This document shows, piece after piece, positions 1 to 7,907 of a stretch of DNA of 21,576 bases. A model generated the notes under the pieces. It was given only the letters and a program-made list of their open reading frames with translations. It did no database searches and was not told the DNA's origin. This DNA comes from SCUN01 sp964355365 (lineage in GTDB: Bacteria > Acidobacteriota > Vicinamibacteria > Vicinamibacterales > SCN-69-37), in assembly GCA_964355365.1 (NCBI GenBank), contig CAYHEX010000036.1, forward strand, positions 1 to 21,576. Reading direction: 5' to 3'. Position 1 is the first letter of the stretch. Each line of letters starts with the position of its first letter. A program made the position numbers and the translations under genes.

Positions 1-253
1 CCTTCTCGGCCACGGCGGTCGTGAAGGCGATCACGTCGTGTTGCGTGATGCGTTCGATTTCGTCGATGCGGGGGATGATCGCGTCGAGCTGCGCTTCGGA
101 CTCCACGCGCAGCCGCTTCGCGTCGGCGGCCGGCACAAGTCCGTCATCGACCAAGGCGTCCGTGGCAGCGAGTTCCACCTCGAGCCATGCGGCGTACTTC
201 CGACGATCGCTCCAGATCGCGCCCATCTCGGGCTGGGTGTAACGCGGAATCAC
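1..253 (-). CDS. purB: Adenylosuccinate lyase, N-terminal part (cut by window edge)
   Basis: PurB cleaves succinyl-AICAR and adenylosuccinate, two fumarate-releasing steps of purine synthesis in the cytoplasm. Only about the first 84 residues are present. They read MIPRYTQPEMGAIWSD, then a KYAAWLEVELAA stretch and ITQHDVIAFTTAVAE, which is the characteristic N-terminus of the bacterial family. The start is GTG at 253-251. It overlaps the TGA of the upstream M16 peptidase gene (GTGA), and a GGGAG about nine bases upstream can serve as ribosome binding site, so translation is probably coupled. The catalytic part lies beyond the left edge. Family assignment rests on recognising this N-terminus and is quite secure. 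Confidence 0.93.
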   Translation of the reverse strand, partial: MIPRYTQPEMGAIWSDRRKYAAWLEVELAATDALVDDGLVPAADAKRLRVESEAQLDAIIPRIDEIERITQHDVIAFTTAVAEK

Positions 254-1536
254 AGTGTCAATCTCCCGGCATCAAGTGGTGTGGGGTCGGGCCCGACAAT
301 CGTGGCGCTGAGGTGCTCGTCGCGGAACATCTCGGCGGCCACGCGAAGAATATCCTCGGCGCAGACGTGTTCAATACTCGCCAGCGTTTCGTCCATCGAG
401 TAGTGCCGCGTGAAATACAGCGCCTGGCGCGCCAGATCGGACATGCGGCTCGACGTGCTTTCGAGGCTCAGCATCAGCGAGCCTTTGAGGTGGTCCTTGG
501 CGCGACGCAGTTCCTCGGGCGTCACGACCGACTCACGCAGCAGGCGCATTTCCGCCAGCGTGAGGTCCACCACGTCAGCCACTTTGTCGGCCGCGCAGCC
601 GGCATATACCGTGAGCATGCCCGCGTCGCTGTAGGCCGTCAGGTTGCTGAAAACGGCGTAGGCCAGCCCGCGTTCCTCGCGAATGTGCTGGAACAGGCGC
701 GAGCTCATCGAGCCGCCGAGAATCGTGTTCAGCACATACGCCACGTGACGGTCGTCGTGGCCCTGCGCAATCGCGCCCGTGCCCAGACACACGTGGCTCT
801 GTTCGATGTCCTTCTGTCGCACGCTCATGCCGCGCGAGATCACGGGAGCGGCCGTCGGATACGCCGGTGTGTTCGTCGGCAAATCCGCGAAGGCCTTCGA
901 CACGAGATCGCGCAGATGCGCGTGCTCGAAGTTCCCGGCCGCAGCGACGATGAGGTTCGGCGCCGTGTAGGTGCGGGCGAAGTAGTCGCGCACCATCGGT
1001 GACGTGAATGAGGAGACGGTCTCGGGCGTGCCGAGAATCGGCCGGCCGAGCGGGTGATGCAACCAGAAATGACTCGTGAACACTTCGTGCACGAGATCGT
1101 CCGGCGCGTCTTCCACCATCTTGATCTCTTCGAGAATGACGCTCTGCTCTTTCGCCACATCCTCGGGCGTCATCGCCGGGCGCATCACCATATCGGCGAG
1201 CAGTTCCACGGCAATGGGCAGGTGCTCGTCGAGCACGCGGATGTAGTACGCGGCGTATTCCTTGGCGGTGAACGCGTCGAGTTGGCCGCCGATCGAGTCG
1301 ATCTGCTCGGCGATGTCCTGCGCGCTGCGGGTGGTCGTCCCCTTGAAGAGCATGTGCTCGACGAAGTGCGCGATGCCGCTCTCGATGTCGCTCTCGTGCC
1401 GAGAGCCGCGCGCCAGCCAGACGCCGATGGTCACCGACCGGACCGATGTCATCGGCTCGGTGAGCAGGCGCAGGCCGTTGGACAACGTCTCTAAGTTGTT
1501 TACTCTCTTGGGGTTAGATGAGAGACTCAAGCCCAA
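250..1536 (-). CDS. M16 family zinc metallopeptidase (processing-peptidase-like)
   Basis: This is a single-unit M16 peptidase of about 428 residues, the usual length of the short bacterial members related to mitochondrial processing peptidase beta. The inverted zinc motif HFVEH is visible at residues 57-61, inside GIAHFVEHMLFKG, and the downstream Glu ligand lies in VILEEIKMVED. The C-terminal half keeps the family features LGGSMSSRLFQHIREERGLAY and a TPEEL helix. The start is uncertain: the TTG at 1536 leaves only 13 bases to the divergent rlmN start and has no clear ribosome binding site, while homology begins at about NNLETLSNGLRLL. The gene ends in a 4-nt overlap with purB. Substrate unknown. 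Confidence 0.9.
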   Translation of the reverse strand: MGLSLSSNPKRVNNLETLSNGLRLLTEPMTSVRSVTIGVWLARGSRHESDIESGIAHFVEHMLFKGTTTRSAQDIAEQIDSIGGQLDAFTAKEYAAYYIRVLDEHLPIAVELLADMVMRPAMTPEDVAKEQSVILEEIKMVEDAPDDLVHEVFTSHFWLHHPLGRPILGTPETVSSFTSPMVRDYFARTYTAPNLIVAAAGNFEHAHLRDLVSKAFADLPTNTPAYPTAAPVISRGMSVRQKDIEQSHVCLGTGAIAQGHDDRHVAYVLNTILGGSMSSRLFQHIREERGLAYAVFSNLTAYSDAGMLTVYAGCAADKVADVVDLTLAEMRLLRESVVTPEELRRAKDHLKGSLMLSLESTSSRMSDLARQALYFTRHYSMDETLASIEHVCAEDILRVAAEMFRDEHLSATIVGPDPTPLDAGRLTL

Positions 1537-1549
1537 GATTCTAACACTA

Positions 1550-2572
<1,023 letters not shown>

Positions 2573-2683
2573 CCCGCCTCGCCTCGGCACGTCGCGCATC
2601 TCTCCGTGCTTACGTAGCCGCGGACCTTCAGGTCCGCAGTCAATTCTCCCGCGCCCGAGTTGCCGTCGCGGTGTGCCTCGCCC
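2573..2683. other. Convergent spacer between rlmN and hicA
   Basis: This 111-base spacer separates the converging ends of rlmN and hicA. It contains one copy of the palindromic repeat at 2614-2640 and no open reading frame or T-tailed terminator that I can support. The repeat hairpin may itself end transcription from either side, but that is inference. Confidence 0.5.
2614..2640 (-). repeat. REP-like palindrome, isolated copy
   Basis: The core is GCGGACCT, then TC, then AGGTCCGC, an 8-bp hairpin with a two-base loop. The flanking GTAGCC on the left is the reverse complement of the GGCTAC that follows the copies at 3831-3955, so this copy lies in the opposite orientation. Same family as the cluster downstream of the toxin-antitoxin genes. 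Confidence 0.8.
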
Positions 2684-2911
2684 TTACAACCGTCCGGCCA
2701 AGAAGTCATCGACCGAGAGGCCGATGTCTTTCGCGATCTGGCGAAGCAGGGTCGGTGAGATGTCGCGGCCTTGGTGAAACGGCACGGTGGTCCCGCGAGC
2801 GTCGGCGTGCCGAAACTGCTGATGAGAGCCGCGCTGTCGAACTTCGGCGAAGCCCAGCTTCACCAGAATCGCCACGACCTCGCGCGGCTTGAGGACCGGG
2901 ATCTTACCCAT
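2684..2911 (-). CDS. hicA: HicA-type toxin (mRNA interferase)
   Basis: This is a 75-residue double-stranded-RNA-binding-fold toxin of the YcfA/HicA family. The N-terminus MGKIPVLKPREVVAILVKLG and the core GSHQQFRH, with its catalytic histidine, followed by TTVPFHQGRDISPTLLRQIAKDIGL, are classical. Toxins of this family cleave mRNA until bound by HicB. The gene starts three bases after hicB, so the order here is antitoxin then toxin, the reverse of the E. coli arrangement but common elsewhere. Nothing looks broken, so the module is probably functional. Confidence 0.93.
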   Translation of the reverse strand: MGKIPVLKPREVVAILVKLGFAEVRQRGSHQQFRHADARGTTVPFHQGRDISPTLLRQIAKDIGLSVDDFLAGRL

Positions 2912-2914
2912 CGG

Positions 2915-3124
2915 TCACGCCACTTCGACGGTCTGGGTGCCGATGAATACGCTCTCAATACGAGGTTCGCCGTCCTCAAGCAACATTTCGACGACATCCT
3001 GCAGGTTTGCTTGGAGTTCGTCCAGCGTCGCGCCCTGACTGTGCGCGCCGGCGAAACCGGGTACCCACCCCACATACAGGCCCGTGTCGCCGTCCCGCTC
3101 GATGACTGCCGTGAAGTGCTTCAT
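2915..3124 (-). CDS. hicB: HicB-type antitoxin, short form
   Basis: The 69 residues form the partly degraded RNase H-like HicB domain: MKHFTAVIERDGD, then YVGWVPGFAGAHSQGATLDELQANLQDVVEML. The C-terminal DNA-binding domain (ribbon-helix-helix or HTH) found in longer HicB proteins is absent, so this form neutralises HicA but may not autoregulate by itself. A GCGAGG lies seven bases before the ATG. The gene precedes hicA by three bases and follows the PIN toxin gene after about 100 bases. Confidence 0.9.
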   Translation of the reverse strand: MKHFTAVIERDGDTGLYVGWVPGFAGAHSQGATLDELQANLQDVVEMLLEDGEPRIESVFIGTQTVEVA

Positions 3125-3222
3125 GTTGAGGCCTCGCCTACGTCGGACGATACCAGAAGCGTCGCGTTGGCTCCAAGGTTACCTACGCCTTGCCTCCCGC
3201 ACCGCCGGCGTCGTGCGCTGCC

Positions 3223-3582
3223 CTAATACGGCACCCGCACCCCCGCATGGTCCTTCGGAAAGTCCTTGGTGTTACGCGTAACGAGCAGCGCCGACTCGGC
3301 GCGCGCCGTCGCCCAGATCACCGCGTCCGGCAATTTCATTCGATGGGTGCGGCGAATCTCAACGGCTTCGCGGGCGACGCCGCGGGTCAGTTCGACGACG
3401 CGGAAATCGCGGAGGAACATCTCGATGACGTCGGCTTCTTCGGCGTTGCGGGAACCTGCGAGCATCTCCGTCCAGGTCACGATGCTGATCAGCTTGTGGC
3501 GATACCCGGCCAGTTCCTTCTTCGACGCCTCGTTGCCGTTGAGGTAGTCGATCAGGATGTTCGTATCGAAGAGGGCGTTCAC
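3223..3582 (-). CDS. vapC: PIN-domain toxin (VapC family ribonuclease)
   Basis: A 119-residue PIN-domain endoribonuclease. The acidic metal-binding residues are visible: D6 in ALFDTNILIDYL, E39 in VTWTEMLAG, D86 in KLPDAVIWATA, and D107 in RNTKDF near the end. The GTG at 3582 overlaps the TGA of the antitoxin gene (GTGA). A second GTG two codons upstream (3588) is an equally possible start. The length, intact active site and coupled antitoxin indicate a working toxin-antitoxin module. The cleaved RNA cannot be told from sequence. Confidence 0.92.
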   Translation of the reverse strand: MNALFDTNILIDYLNGNEASKKELAGYRHKLISIVTWTEMLAGSRNAEEADVIEMFLRDFRVVELTRGVAREAVEIRRTHRMKLPDAVIWATARAESALLVTRNTKDFPKDHAGVRVPY

Positions 3583-3797
3583 GACCACTCCCGGCGAAGT
3601 TTGCGCTGGTAGTCCACCGCATCGACGGGTTTGGCGCGCCACAGGCCGAAGGCCTGATTCGGCTGGGCGGCGCGCTCGCGCGCGAGCATGTCCGCAACCG
3701 CACGGCGCACCGCTTCCGCGCGCGAGATGCCCTCGCGACGGCACAGGTCCCCGAGGGCCTCAAGTTGTGTTTCCGGGAGTTCGACGATGGTCCGCAT
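3579..3797 (-). CDS. Ribbon-helix-helix (CopG-type) antitoxin of the PIN toxin
   Basis: This 72-residue protein starts MRTIVELPETQLEALGDLCRREGISRAEAVRRAVADML, a ribbon-helix-helix DNA-binding fold: an N-terminal beta strand followed by two helices with the SRAEAVRRAV pattern. The C-terminal tail, FGLWRAKPVDAVDYQRKLRREW, resembles the toxin-binding tails of VapB-like antitoxins. It lies directly upstream of the PIN toxin with a 4-nt overlap. Expected role: neutralise the toxin and repress its own promoter, which would lie in the repeat-rich spacer just upstream. Confidence 0.88.
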   Translation of the reverse strand: MRTIVELPETQLEALGDLCRREGISRAEAVRRAVADMLARERAAQPNQAFGLWRAKPVDAVDYQRKLRREWS

Positions 3798-3830
3798 GAC
3801 GTCATATGCCGCGTCTACCTCGTCAACATT

Positions 3831-3972
3831 CCGCGGACCTGAAGGTCCGCGGCTACGAGTGCAACTGAAGGTCCGCGGCTACGCCTGGCCTCGTCCGCGG
3901 ACCTGAAGGTCCGCGGCTACGAGTGCAGGGCTGCAGGTCCGCGGCTACGAGTGCATGGCGAATGCGGCTACG
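3831..3972 (+). repeat. Cluster of REP-like palindromes between purE and the toxin-antitoxin genes
   Basis: Two full copies (3831-3852 and 3895-3916) have the form CCGCGGACCT, GA, AGGTCCGCGG: 10-bp arms around a two-base loop, followed by CTACGAGTGCA. Two half copies retain only the right arm and tail (3865-3883 and 3931-3955). A fragment GCGGCTACGA at 3964-3973 runs into purE and supplies its TAG stop codon. The copies are close enough to form alternative hairpins with each other. They look like mobile, non-autonomous REP elements; no transposase gene lies in the window. Confidence 0.85.
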
Positions 3973-4468
3973 ATTTCGCGGCCATCTTCGCGGCGGCCGC
4001 TTCGACCTTTTCTTCCAGCTTGACCTTGTAGGCGACGAGTTTCGCCGCGATCGACTCATCGCCGAGCGCGATCATCTGCGCCGCGAGGACACCCGCGTTG
4101 GTCGCGCCGGGCTTGCCGATCGCGACCGTCGCCACGGGAACTCCCGGCGGCATCTGCACCGTCGACAGCAGCGCGTCCAATCCCTTCAGCGCAGAGGAGT
4201 CGATCGGCACGCCGATGACGGGACGCGTGGTGTGTGCGGCCACAACACCCGCCAGATGCGCCGCGGCGCCGGCGCCGACGACGAACACCTTCACGCCGCG
4301 AGCGTGCGCCTCGGCGATGAGCCGTGTCACGCGCGCGGGAGACCGATGCGCGGATGCGACCGTCATCTCCCACGTGAGACCAAATTCATTGAGGGCCTCG
4401 CCCGCCGCGCTCATGATCGCGGCGTCGGAGTCGGAGCCCATCAAAATCAAAACATCCAATTGAGTCAT
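3968..4468 (-). CDS. purE: N5-carboxyaminoimidazole ribonucleotide mutase
   Basis: Class I PurE moves the carboxyl group of N5-CAIR to C4 to give CAIR in purine synthesis, and works together with PurK (not in the window). The 166 residues carry the family motifs GSDSD at 11-15, SAHRSP at 39-44 with the catalytic H41, and GAGAAAHLAGVVAAHT around 64-79. The C-terminus is extended by an Ala/Lys-rich tail ending KMAAKS, whose stop codon lies inside a repeat fragment. The ATG at 4468 directly begins the first beta strand. It follows purD on the same strand after 66 bases that contain one palindrome. Confidence 0.96.
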   Translation of the reverse strand: MTQLDVLILMGSDSDAAIMSAAGEALNEFGLTWEMTVASAHRSPARVTRLIAEAHARGVKVFVVGAGAAAHLAGVVAAHTTRPVIGVPIDSSALKGLDALLSTVQMPPGVPVATVAIGKPGATNAGVLAAQMIALGDESIAAKLVAYKVKLEEKVEAAAAKMAAKS

Positions 4469-4485
4469 CGTCGTTCCCCAAGAGC

Positions 4486-4531
4486 CCGTGGACCTGAAGG
4501 TCCACGGCTACGAAAGCTGCGGCTACGAAAG
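4486..4531 (+). repeat. REP-like palindrome between purD and purE, with compensatory arm change
   Basis: The arms are CCGTGGACCT (4486-4495) and AGGTCCACGG (4498-4507) around GA. Relative to the copies at 3831 and 3895 the left arm has C to T and the right arm the matching G to A, so pairing is kept. Two CGGCTACGAAAG tails follow at 4506-4517 and 4521-4531. The element fills most of the 66-base purD-purE spacer and could modulate readthrough or mRNA stability. Confidence 0.8.
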
Positions 4532-4534
4532 CGG

Positions 4535-5821
4535 TTATCTACCGCTCAGCGCCTTGCGGCCAATGTCCTTGCGAAATTCCATTCCATCATACGAAACACA
4601 CGCGACGCCGGCATACGCGCGCGCCATCGCATCCTCGTAGGACGCGCCGCGGCCGACGACGGTCACCACCCGGCCGCCGCTGGTGACGATGCGATCGCCA
4701 TCAGACTTCGTGCCGGCGTGAAACACCACCACGCCATCGAGCGCGTTCGCGGCCTCGATGCCCGTAATCGTCTTCCCCATCTCCATCGAGCCCGGATAAC
4801 CGCCCGACGCCATGACGACGCCAACGAACCTGTCAGAAGAGAGCGTAATCGGCGGCGCCTGGTCCAGCGTGCCGTTGGCGCACGCCATGAGCGCCGCGGC
4901 GAACTCGCCTTCGATCGCCGGCAGCAACACCTGCGCTTCGGGATCGCCGAACCGCACGTTGAACTCAATGACGGCGGGACCGTCGGGCGTGAGCATGAAC
5001 GAGATGTAGAGAAACCCGCGGTACTCGCCGGAGTCGTCTGCCTTCAGACCATCCATGACACGCTGGGCGATGTCCTCCATCCCGATCCGCTCCAACTCCG
5101 TCGTCATCAACGGACTTGGCGCAAACGCCCCCATCCCTCCCGTGTTCGGCCCCTTGTCTTCGTCATACGCGCGTTTGTGATCCTGCGCGCTGCCAAGCGA
5201 GATCGCGCGCGTGCCGTCGCAGAGCGCGAAGAACGAGACTTCAGGTCCGGTGAGACACTGCTCGATCACCACTGTCGATCCTGCGGCACCGAACGCGCCG
5301 TCGGTGAGACACGCGCGCACCGCGGCCTCGGCTTCGGCGCGATCCTGCGCGACGACCACGCCTTTGCCGCCAGCAAGGCCGTCCGCTTTCACGACGACGG
5401 GGAATCCGTAGTGCCGTCCGGACACGGCATCGAGCGCGGCATTGAGTTTTGTGTGCACTTCGAACGGCGCTGTGGGGATTCCGTGGCGTTCCATGAAGCG
5501 CTTCGAAAACACTTTCGAGCATTCGAGCTGCGCCGGAATTCGGCCTGGCCCCACGACCGGGTGGCCAGCTGCCCGAATAGCGTCGGCGACCCCGGCGTCG
5601 AGGGGGGCCTCAGGCCCAATCACAGTTAGGTCAATTGCCTCCCGTGAAATCAGCCCCAGAACGGCATCTGCATCATTAATGGATAGAGGCAGGCACTTCC
5701 CGACCCCTGCCATGCCCGGATTGCCAGGCGCGCAAATTACATTTTTGACATTTTGGTCTTTGGACAGCCGCCACGCCAGCGCGTGCTCCCGACCACCGGA
5801 CCCGAGAATAAGAACCCGCAT
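4535..5821 (-). CDS. purD: Phosphoribosylamine-glycine ligase (GAR synthetase)
   Basis: PurD joins glycine to phosphoribosylamine with ATP, the second step of purine synthesis. The 428 residues are full length. Visible motifs run in the usual order: GSGGREHALAWRL at 7-19, GPEAPLDAG, the ATP-grasp segment PVVVKADGLAGGKGVVVA, then DHKRAYDEDKGPNTGGMGAF, VIEFNVRFGDPEAQ with the metal-binding Glu and Asn, and GVVMASGGYPG. The ATG at 5821 precedes the first nucleotide-binding strand by one residue. It probably shares a transcript with purE. Confidence 0.97.
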   Translation of the reverse strand: MRVLILGSGGREHALAWRLSKDQNVKNVICAPGNPGMAGVGKCLPLSINDADAVLGLISREAIDLTVIGPEAPLDAGVADAIRAAGHPVVGPGRIPAQLECSKVFSKRFMERHGIPTAPFEVHTKLNAALDAVSGRHYGFPVVVKADGLAGGKGVVVAQDRAEAEAAVRACLTDGAFGAAGSTVVIEQCLTGPEVSFFALCDGTRAISLGSAQDHKRAYDEDKGPNTGGMGAFAPSPLMTTELERIGMEDIAQRVMDGLKADDSGEYRGFLYISFMLTPDGPAVIEFNVRFGDPEAQVLLPAIEGEFAAALMACANGTLDQAPPITLSSDRFVGVVMASGGYPGSMEMGKTITGIEAANALDGVVVFHAGTKSDGDRIVTSGGRVVTVVGRGASYEDAMARAYAGVACVSYDGMEFRKDIGRKALSGR

Positions 5822-5943
5822 GAGACGCCCATTCTGGCTGGTTTTCTGCGTGATAGGCTAGATGTTTCCCGGGGGTGCTATGGGGCCTTCGGTGACTACC
5901 CCGGCGATCCGGGATATCTCGAGCAGGAAGGGGGTGTATTGCC
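5822..5943. promoter_or_regulatory. Divergent purD/rpsU spacer, promoters not resolved
   Basis: This 122-base spacer must hold the promoters for purD (leftward) and rpsU (rightward). I see no convincing -35/-10 pair and no purine riboswitch core. A GGAAGGGGG at about 5928-5936 is the strong ribosome binding site of rpsU. Confidence 0.45.
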
Positions 5944-6141
5944 TTGGCAGAAGTAAAGATTCAAGAGGGCGAGTCCATTGAAAGCGCGCTCCGTCGTTTC
6001 AAACGGAAAGTGCAGCAGGAAGACATCATCAAGGACATCAAGAAACACTCCTTTTATCTGAAGCCGGGCGACAAGCGACGAGCGAAACAAGCGCTCGCGC
6101 GGAAACGCTCCCGGAAAAAGATGAGACGGGATCCGGAATAG
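5944..6141 (+). CDS. rpsU: Small ribosomal subunit protein bS21
   Basis: The 65 residues are a canonical bS21: AEVKIQEGESIESALRRFKRKVQQE at the N-terminus and a strongly basic tail KRRAKQALARKRSRKKMRR. The protein helps mRNA binding by the 30S subunit. The start is TTG at 5944, supported by a GGAAGGGGG about nine bases upstream and by the usual Met-Ala-Glu N-terminus; no ATG or GTG is available at this point. The gene stands alone, with a rho-independent terminator directly downstream. Confidence 0.96.
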   Translation: MAEVKIQEGESIESALRRFKRKVQQEDIIKDIKKHSFYLKPGDKRRAKQALARKRSRKKMRRDPE

Positions 6142-6142
6142 A

Positions 6143-6163
6143 GCAAGTTGCAAGTTGCAAGTT
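6143..6163 (+). repeat. Short tandem repeat CAAGTTG
   Basis: The unit CAAGTTG is repeated about two and a half times in the rpsU 3' untranslated region, just before the terminator stem. No function is apparent; it may be simple slippage. Confidence 0.6.
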
Positions 6164-6165
6164 TG

Positions 6166-6196
6166 AAGGGTGGGCTGAAGAGCCCGCCCTTTTTTT
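6166..6196 (+). terminator. Rho-independent terminator of rpsU
   Basis: AAGGGTGGGCT pairs with AGCCCGCCCTT (11 positions, one G-T wobble) around a GAAG loop and is followed by a run of seven T. It acts rightward, after rpsU. The minus-strand kinase gene ends 24 bases further on, and the reverse orientation lacks a T tail, so this is not an obvious terminator for that gene. Confidence 0.92.
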
Positions 6197-6219
6197 GTGG
6201 CCGGCGCCTGACGTCGGCG

Positions 6220-7779
6220 TCACCCCTTCAACGCGTCGCGCACGTGCCGCAACAACACGGAGCGAGTGAACGGCTTCGGCAGATAGCGCACTTCGTCAGC
6301 GACCCCGGCGAGCGACAGCGCATCGGACGGATACCCCGAGATGAGCAGAGTCTTCAGCCCGGGCACCATTCGCTTCAGGCGCACTGCCAATTCGGGCCCA
6401 TTGGCGTCGGGAATCACGACGTCGCTGAGCAGCAGGTCGATATGGCCAACCTCCCGGCACACCTGCTCGGCCTCCGAGCCCGATGCCGCTTCATGCACCA
6501 CGTAGCCGGCGGCCTGCAGAAATGTGCGGACCACTTCTCGCACGCCGCTCTCATCCTCGACCAGCAACACGACCTCGGAGCCGGCTGAGGCGCCGGCATC
6601 CTCCGTGACCGCGACCGGCGCCGGCGGCGCCGCCGTGTGATCCGGCATAGCGCGCGGCAGCAGGATGCGCATGGAGGTGCCGTGGCCGACCGCCGTCTCG
6701 ACGTGAATCTCTCCGCCGTGCTCGGTGACGATGCGGTACACCGTCGACAGGCCAAGTCCGGTCCCGCGCGACCCGCTCTTGGTCGTGAAGAACGGCTCAA
6801 AAATATGCGACCGCACCTCGTCGTCCATCCCGTGGCCGGTGTCTCGAATGACCATCTCGACGTGGGCGCCGGGCGCGAGGGCGGCGCTGCCGCCCACAAG
6901 GTTGACGTTGCCGGTGCGAATGCTGACGGTGCCGTCGCTGCCCGTGGCGTCGCGCGCGTTGGACACCAGATTCAGAACGACCTGACTGATTTCGCCCGCG
7001 TCGGCGCGCACGTCCCACAGCGCGGGCTGGAGATTGATCGAGAGCCGCACTTTCTCGCCCACCAGTGTGACCAGCATGGGCTCGAGGTCGAGCAGCAGCG
7101 CATTCAGGTCCACCACTTTGGTGGAGGACGGGTCGCGTCGGCTGAACGCGAGCAACCGCTGCGTCAAGTCGGCGCCCCGGCCGCCGGCGCGAAGGATGGA
7201 CTCGATCAGCCGACGGGAAGTGTGTTCGGGCGGCAACGCCTGCAGCAACTGCTCGCCGCACCCGTTGATGATGGTCAGGAGGTTGTTGAAGTCGTGGGCC
7301 ACGCCGCCGGCCAGACGGCCGAGCGACTCGAGGCGTTGCGCGTGGCGAAACTGCACCTCGAGGCTATGCAGTTCAATCTCGGCGCGCGCACGCGCCACTT
7401 TCTCGCCGGCTTCACGCAGGGCGCGGCGCACCGCGCGTGTCAGTCGCTCATCCCGCCGGGCCACGATGACATCAATCGCGCCGGCCGAGAAGAAGGCCGC
7501 CTCGAGCGGATCGTTGGGGATGCGCAATAACGAAATGCACGGGAGGTCGGGACGGACTTCATGGGCCAGCCGAACCGCGCGCGGGCCGTCGACGACGGGC
7601 GGCGCGTGCTCGGCGAGCACCAAGTCGACATCGTAATCGTTGAGGCGACGCTGAAACGCGTCAGATCCGCCGACGGAGGTGACGTGGCACGACAGGCCAT
7701 CCTGCTGCAACACCGACGCGATCACGGGCGCGTCGGCGCTCGACTCCCCAAAGTGGACGATGGCGATCGGTCGGTCCAT
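6220..7779 (-). CDS. Hybrid sensor histidine kinase with pseudo-receiver N-terminus
   Basis: Soluble hybrid kinase of about 519 residues with no membrane segment. Residues 1-120 fold like a receiver but carry Glu (E57, in DLVLAEHAPP) where the phosphoacceptor Asp belongs, and Ala (in DVIVARR) where the conserved Lys belongs. The HisKA domain has GGVAHDFNNLL with phosphoacceptor H162. The ATPase domain has LNLVSNARDA, DTGHGM and GTGLGLS. A complete C-terminal receiver follows, with phosphoacceptor D453 in LLLSDVVIPD and K502 in LPKPFT. I prefer the ATG at 7779, 11 bases after GGAG; a GTG three codons earlier sits only two bases from it. The gene lies 128 bases downstream of motB on the same strand, so it may signal to motility. 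Confidence 0.92.
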   Translation of the reverse strand: MDRPIAIVHFGESSADAPVIASVLQQDGLSCHVTSVGGSDAFQRRLNDYDVDLVLAEHAPPVVDGPRAVRLAHEVRPDLPCISLLRIPNDPLEAAFFSAGAIDVIVARRDERLTRAVRRALREAGEKVARARAEIELHSLEVQFRHAQRLESLGRLAGGVAHDFNNLLTIINGCGEQLLQALPPEHTSRRLIESILRAGGRGADLTQRLLAFSRRDPSSTKVVDLNALLLDLEPMLVTLVGEKVRLSINLQPALWDVRADAGEISQVVLNLVSNARDATGSDGTVSIRTGNVNLVGGSAALAPGAHVEMVIRDTGHGMDDEVRSHIFEPFFTTKSGSRGTGLGLSTVYRIVTEHGGEIHVETAVGHGTSMRILLPRAMPDHTAAPPAPVAVTEDAGASAGSEVVLLVEDESGVREVVRTFLQAAGYVVHEAASGSEAEQVCREVGHIDLLLSDVVIPDANGPELAVRLKRMVPGLKTLLISGYPSDALSLAGVADEVRYLPKPFTRSVLLRHVRDALKG

Positions 7780-7907
7780 GTATCGCACGGCTCCAAACGC
7801 AGCGTGTTCGTGACCGCTGATGGCGCTGGGGAGCGAACCATGCGACCGACCTCACAAGAGCGAGCTGGCTCCGCCAGCCCAATGCGCGACGCGAGGTTAC
7901 CACGAGA
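7780..7907 (-). other. Spacer between motB and the kinase gene
   Basis: About 128 bases. A small hairpin, GCTGGC/GCCAGC around TCC, lies at 7864-7878 with no T tail. It could weakly terminate the motB transcript. No promoter for the kinase is convincing. Confidence 0.35.

Noticed and set aside
1262..1549. Upstream in-frame extension of rlmN
   Set aside because: It is antisense to the M16 peptidase gene; homology and the expected N-terminus begin at the ATG at 1550.
3831..3972. Possible CRISPR array
   Set aside because: Repeats are palindromic, unequal in length, partly truncated and irregularly spaced, with no unique spacers of constant size and no cas genes.
3923..5629. 568-codon open frame on the plus strand
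   Set aside because: It is fully antisense to purE and purD, has Arg/His-rich shadow composition and no recognisable motif.
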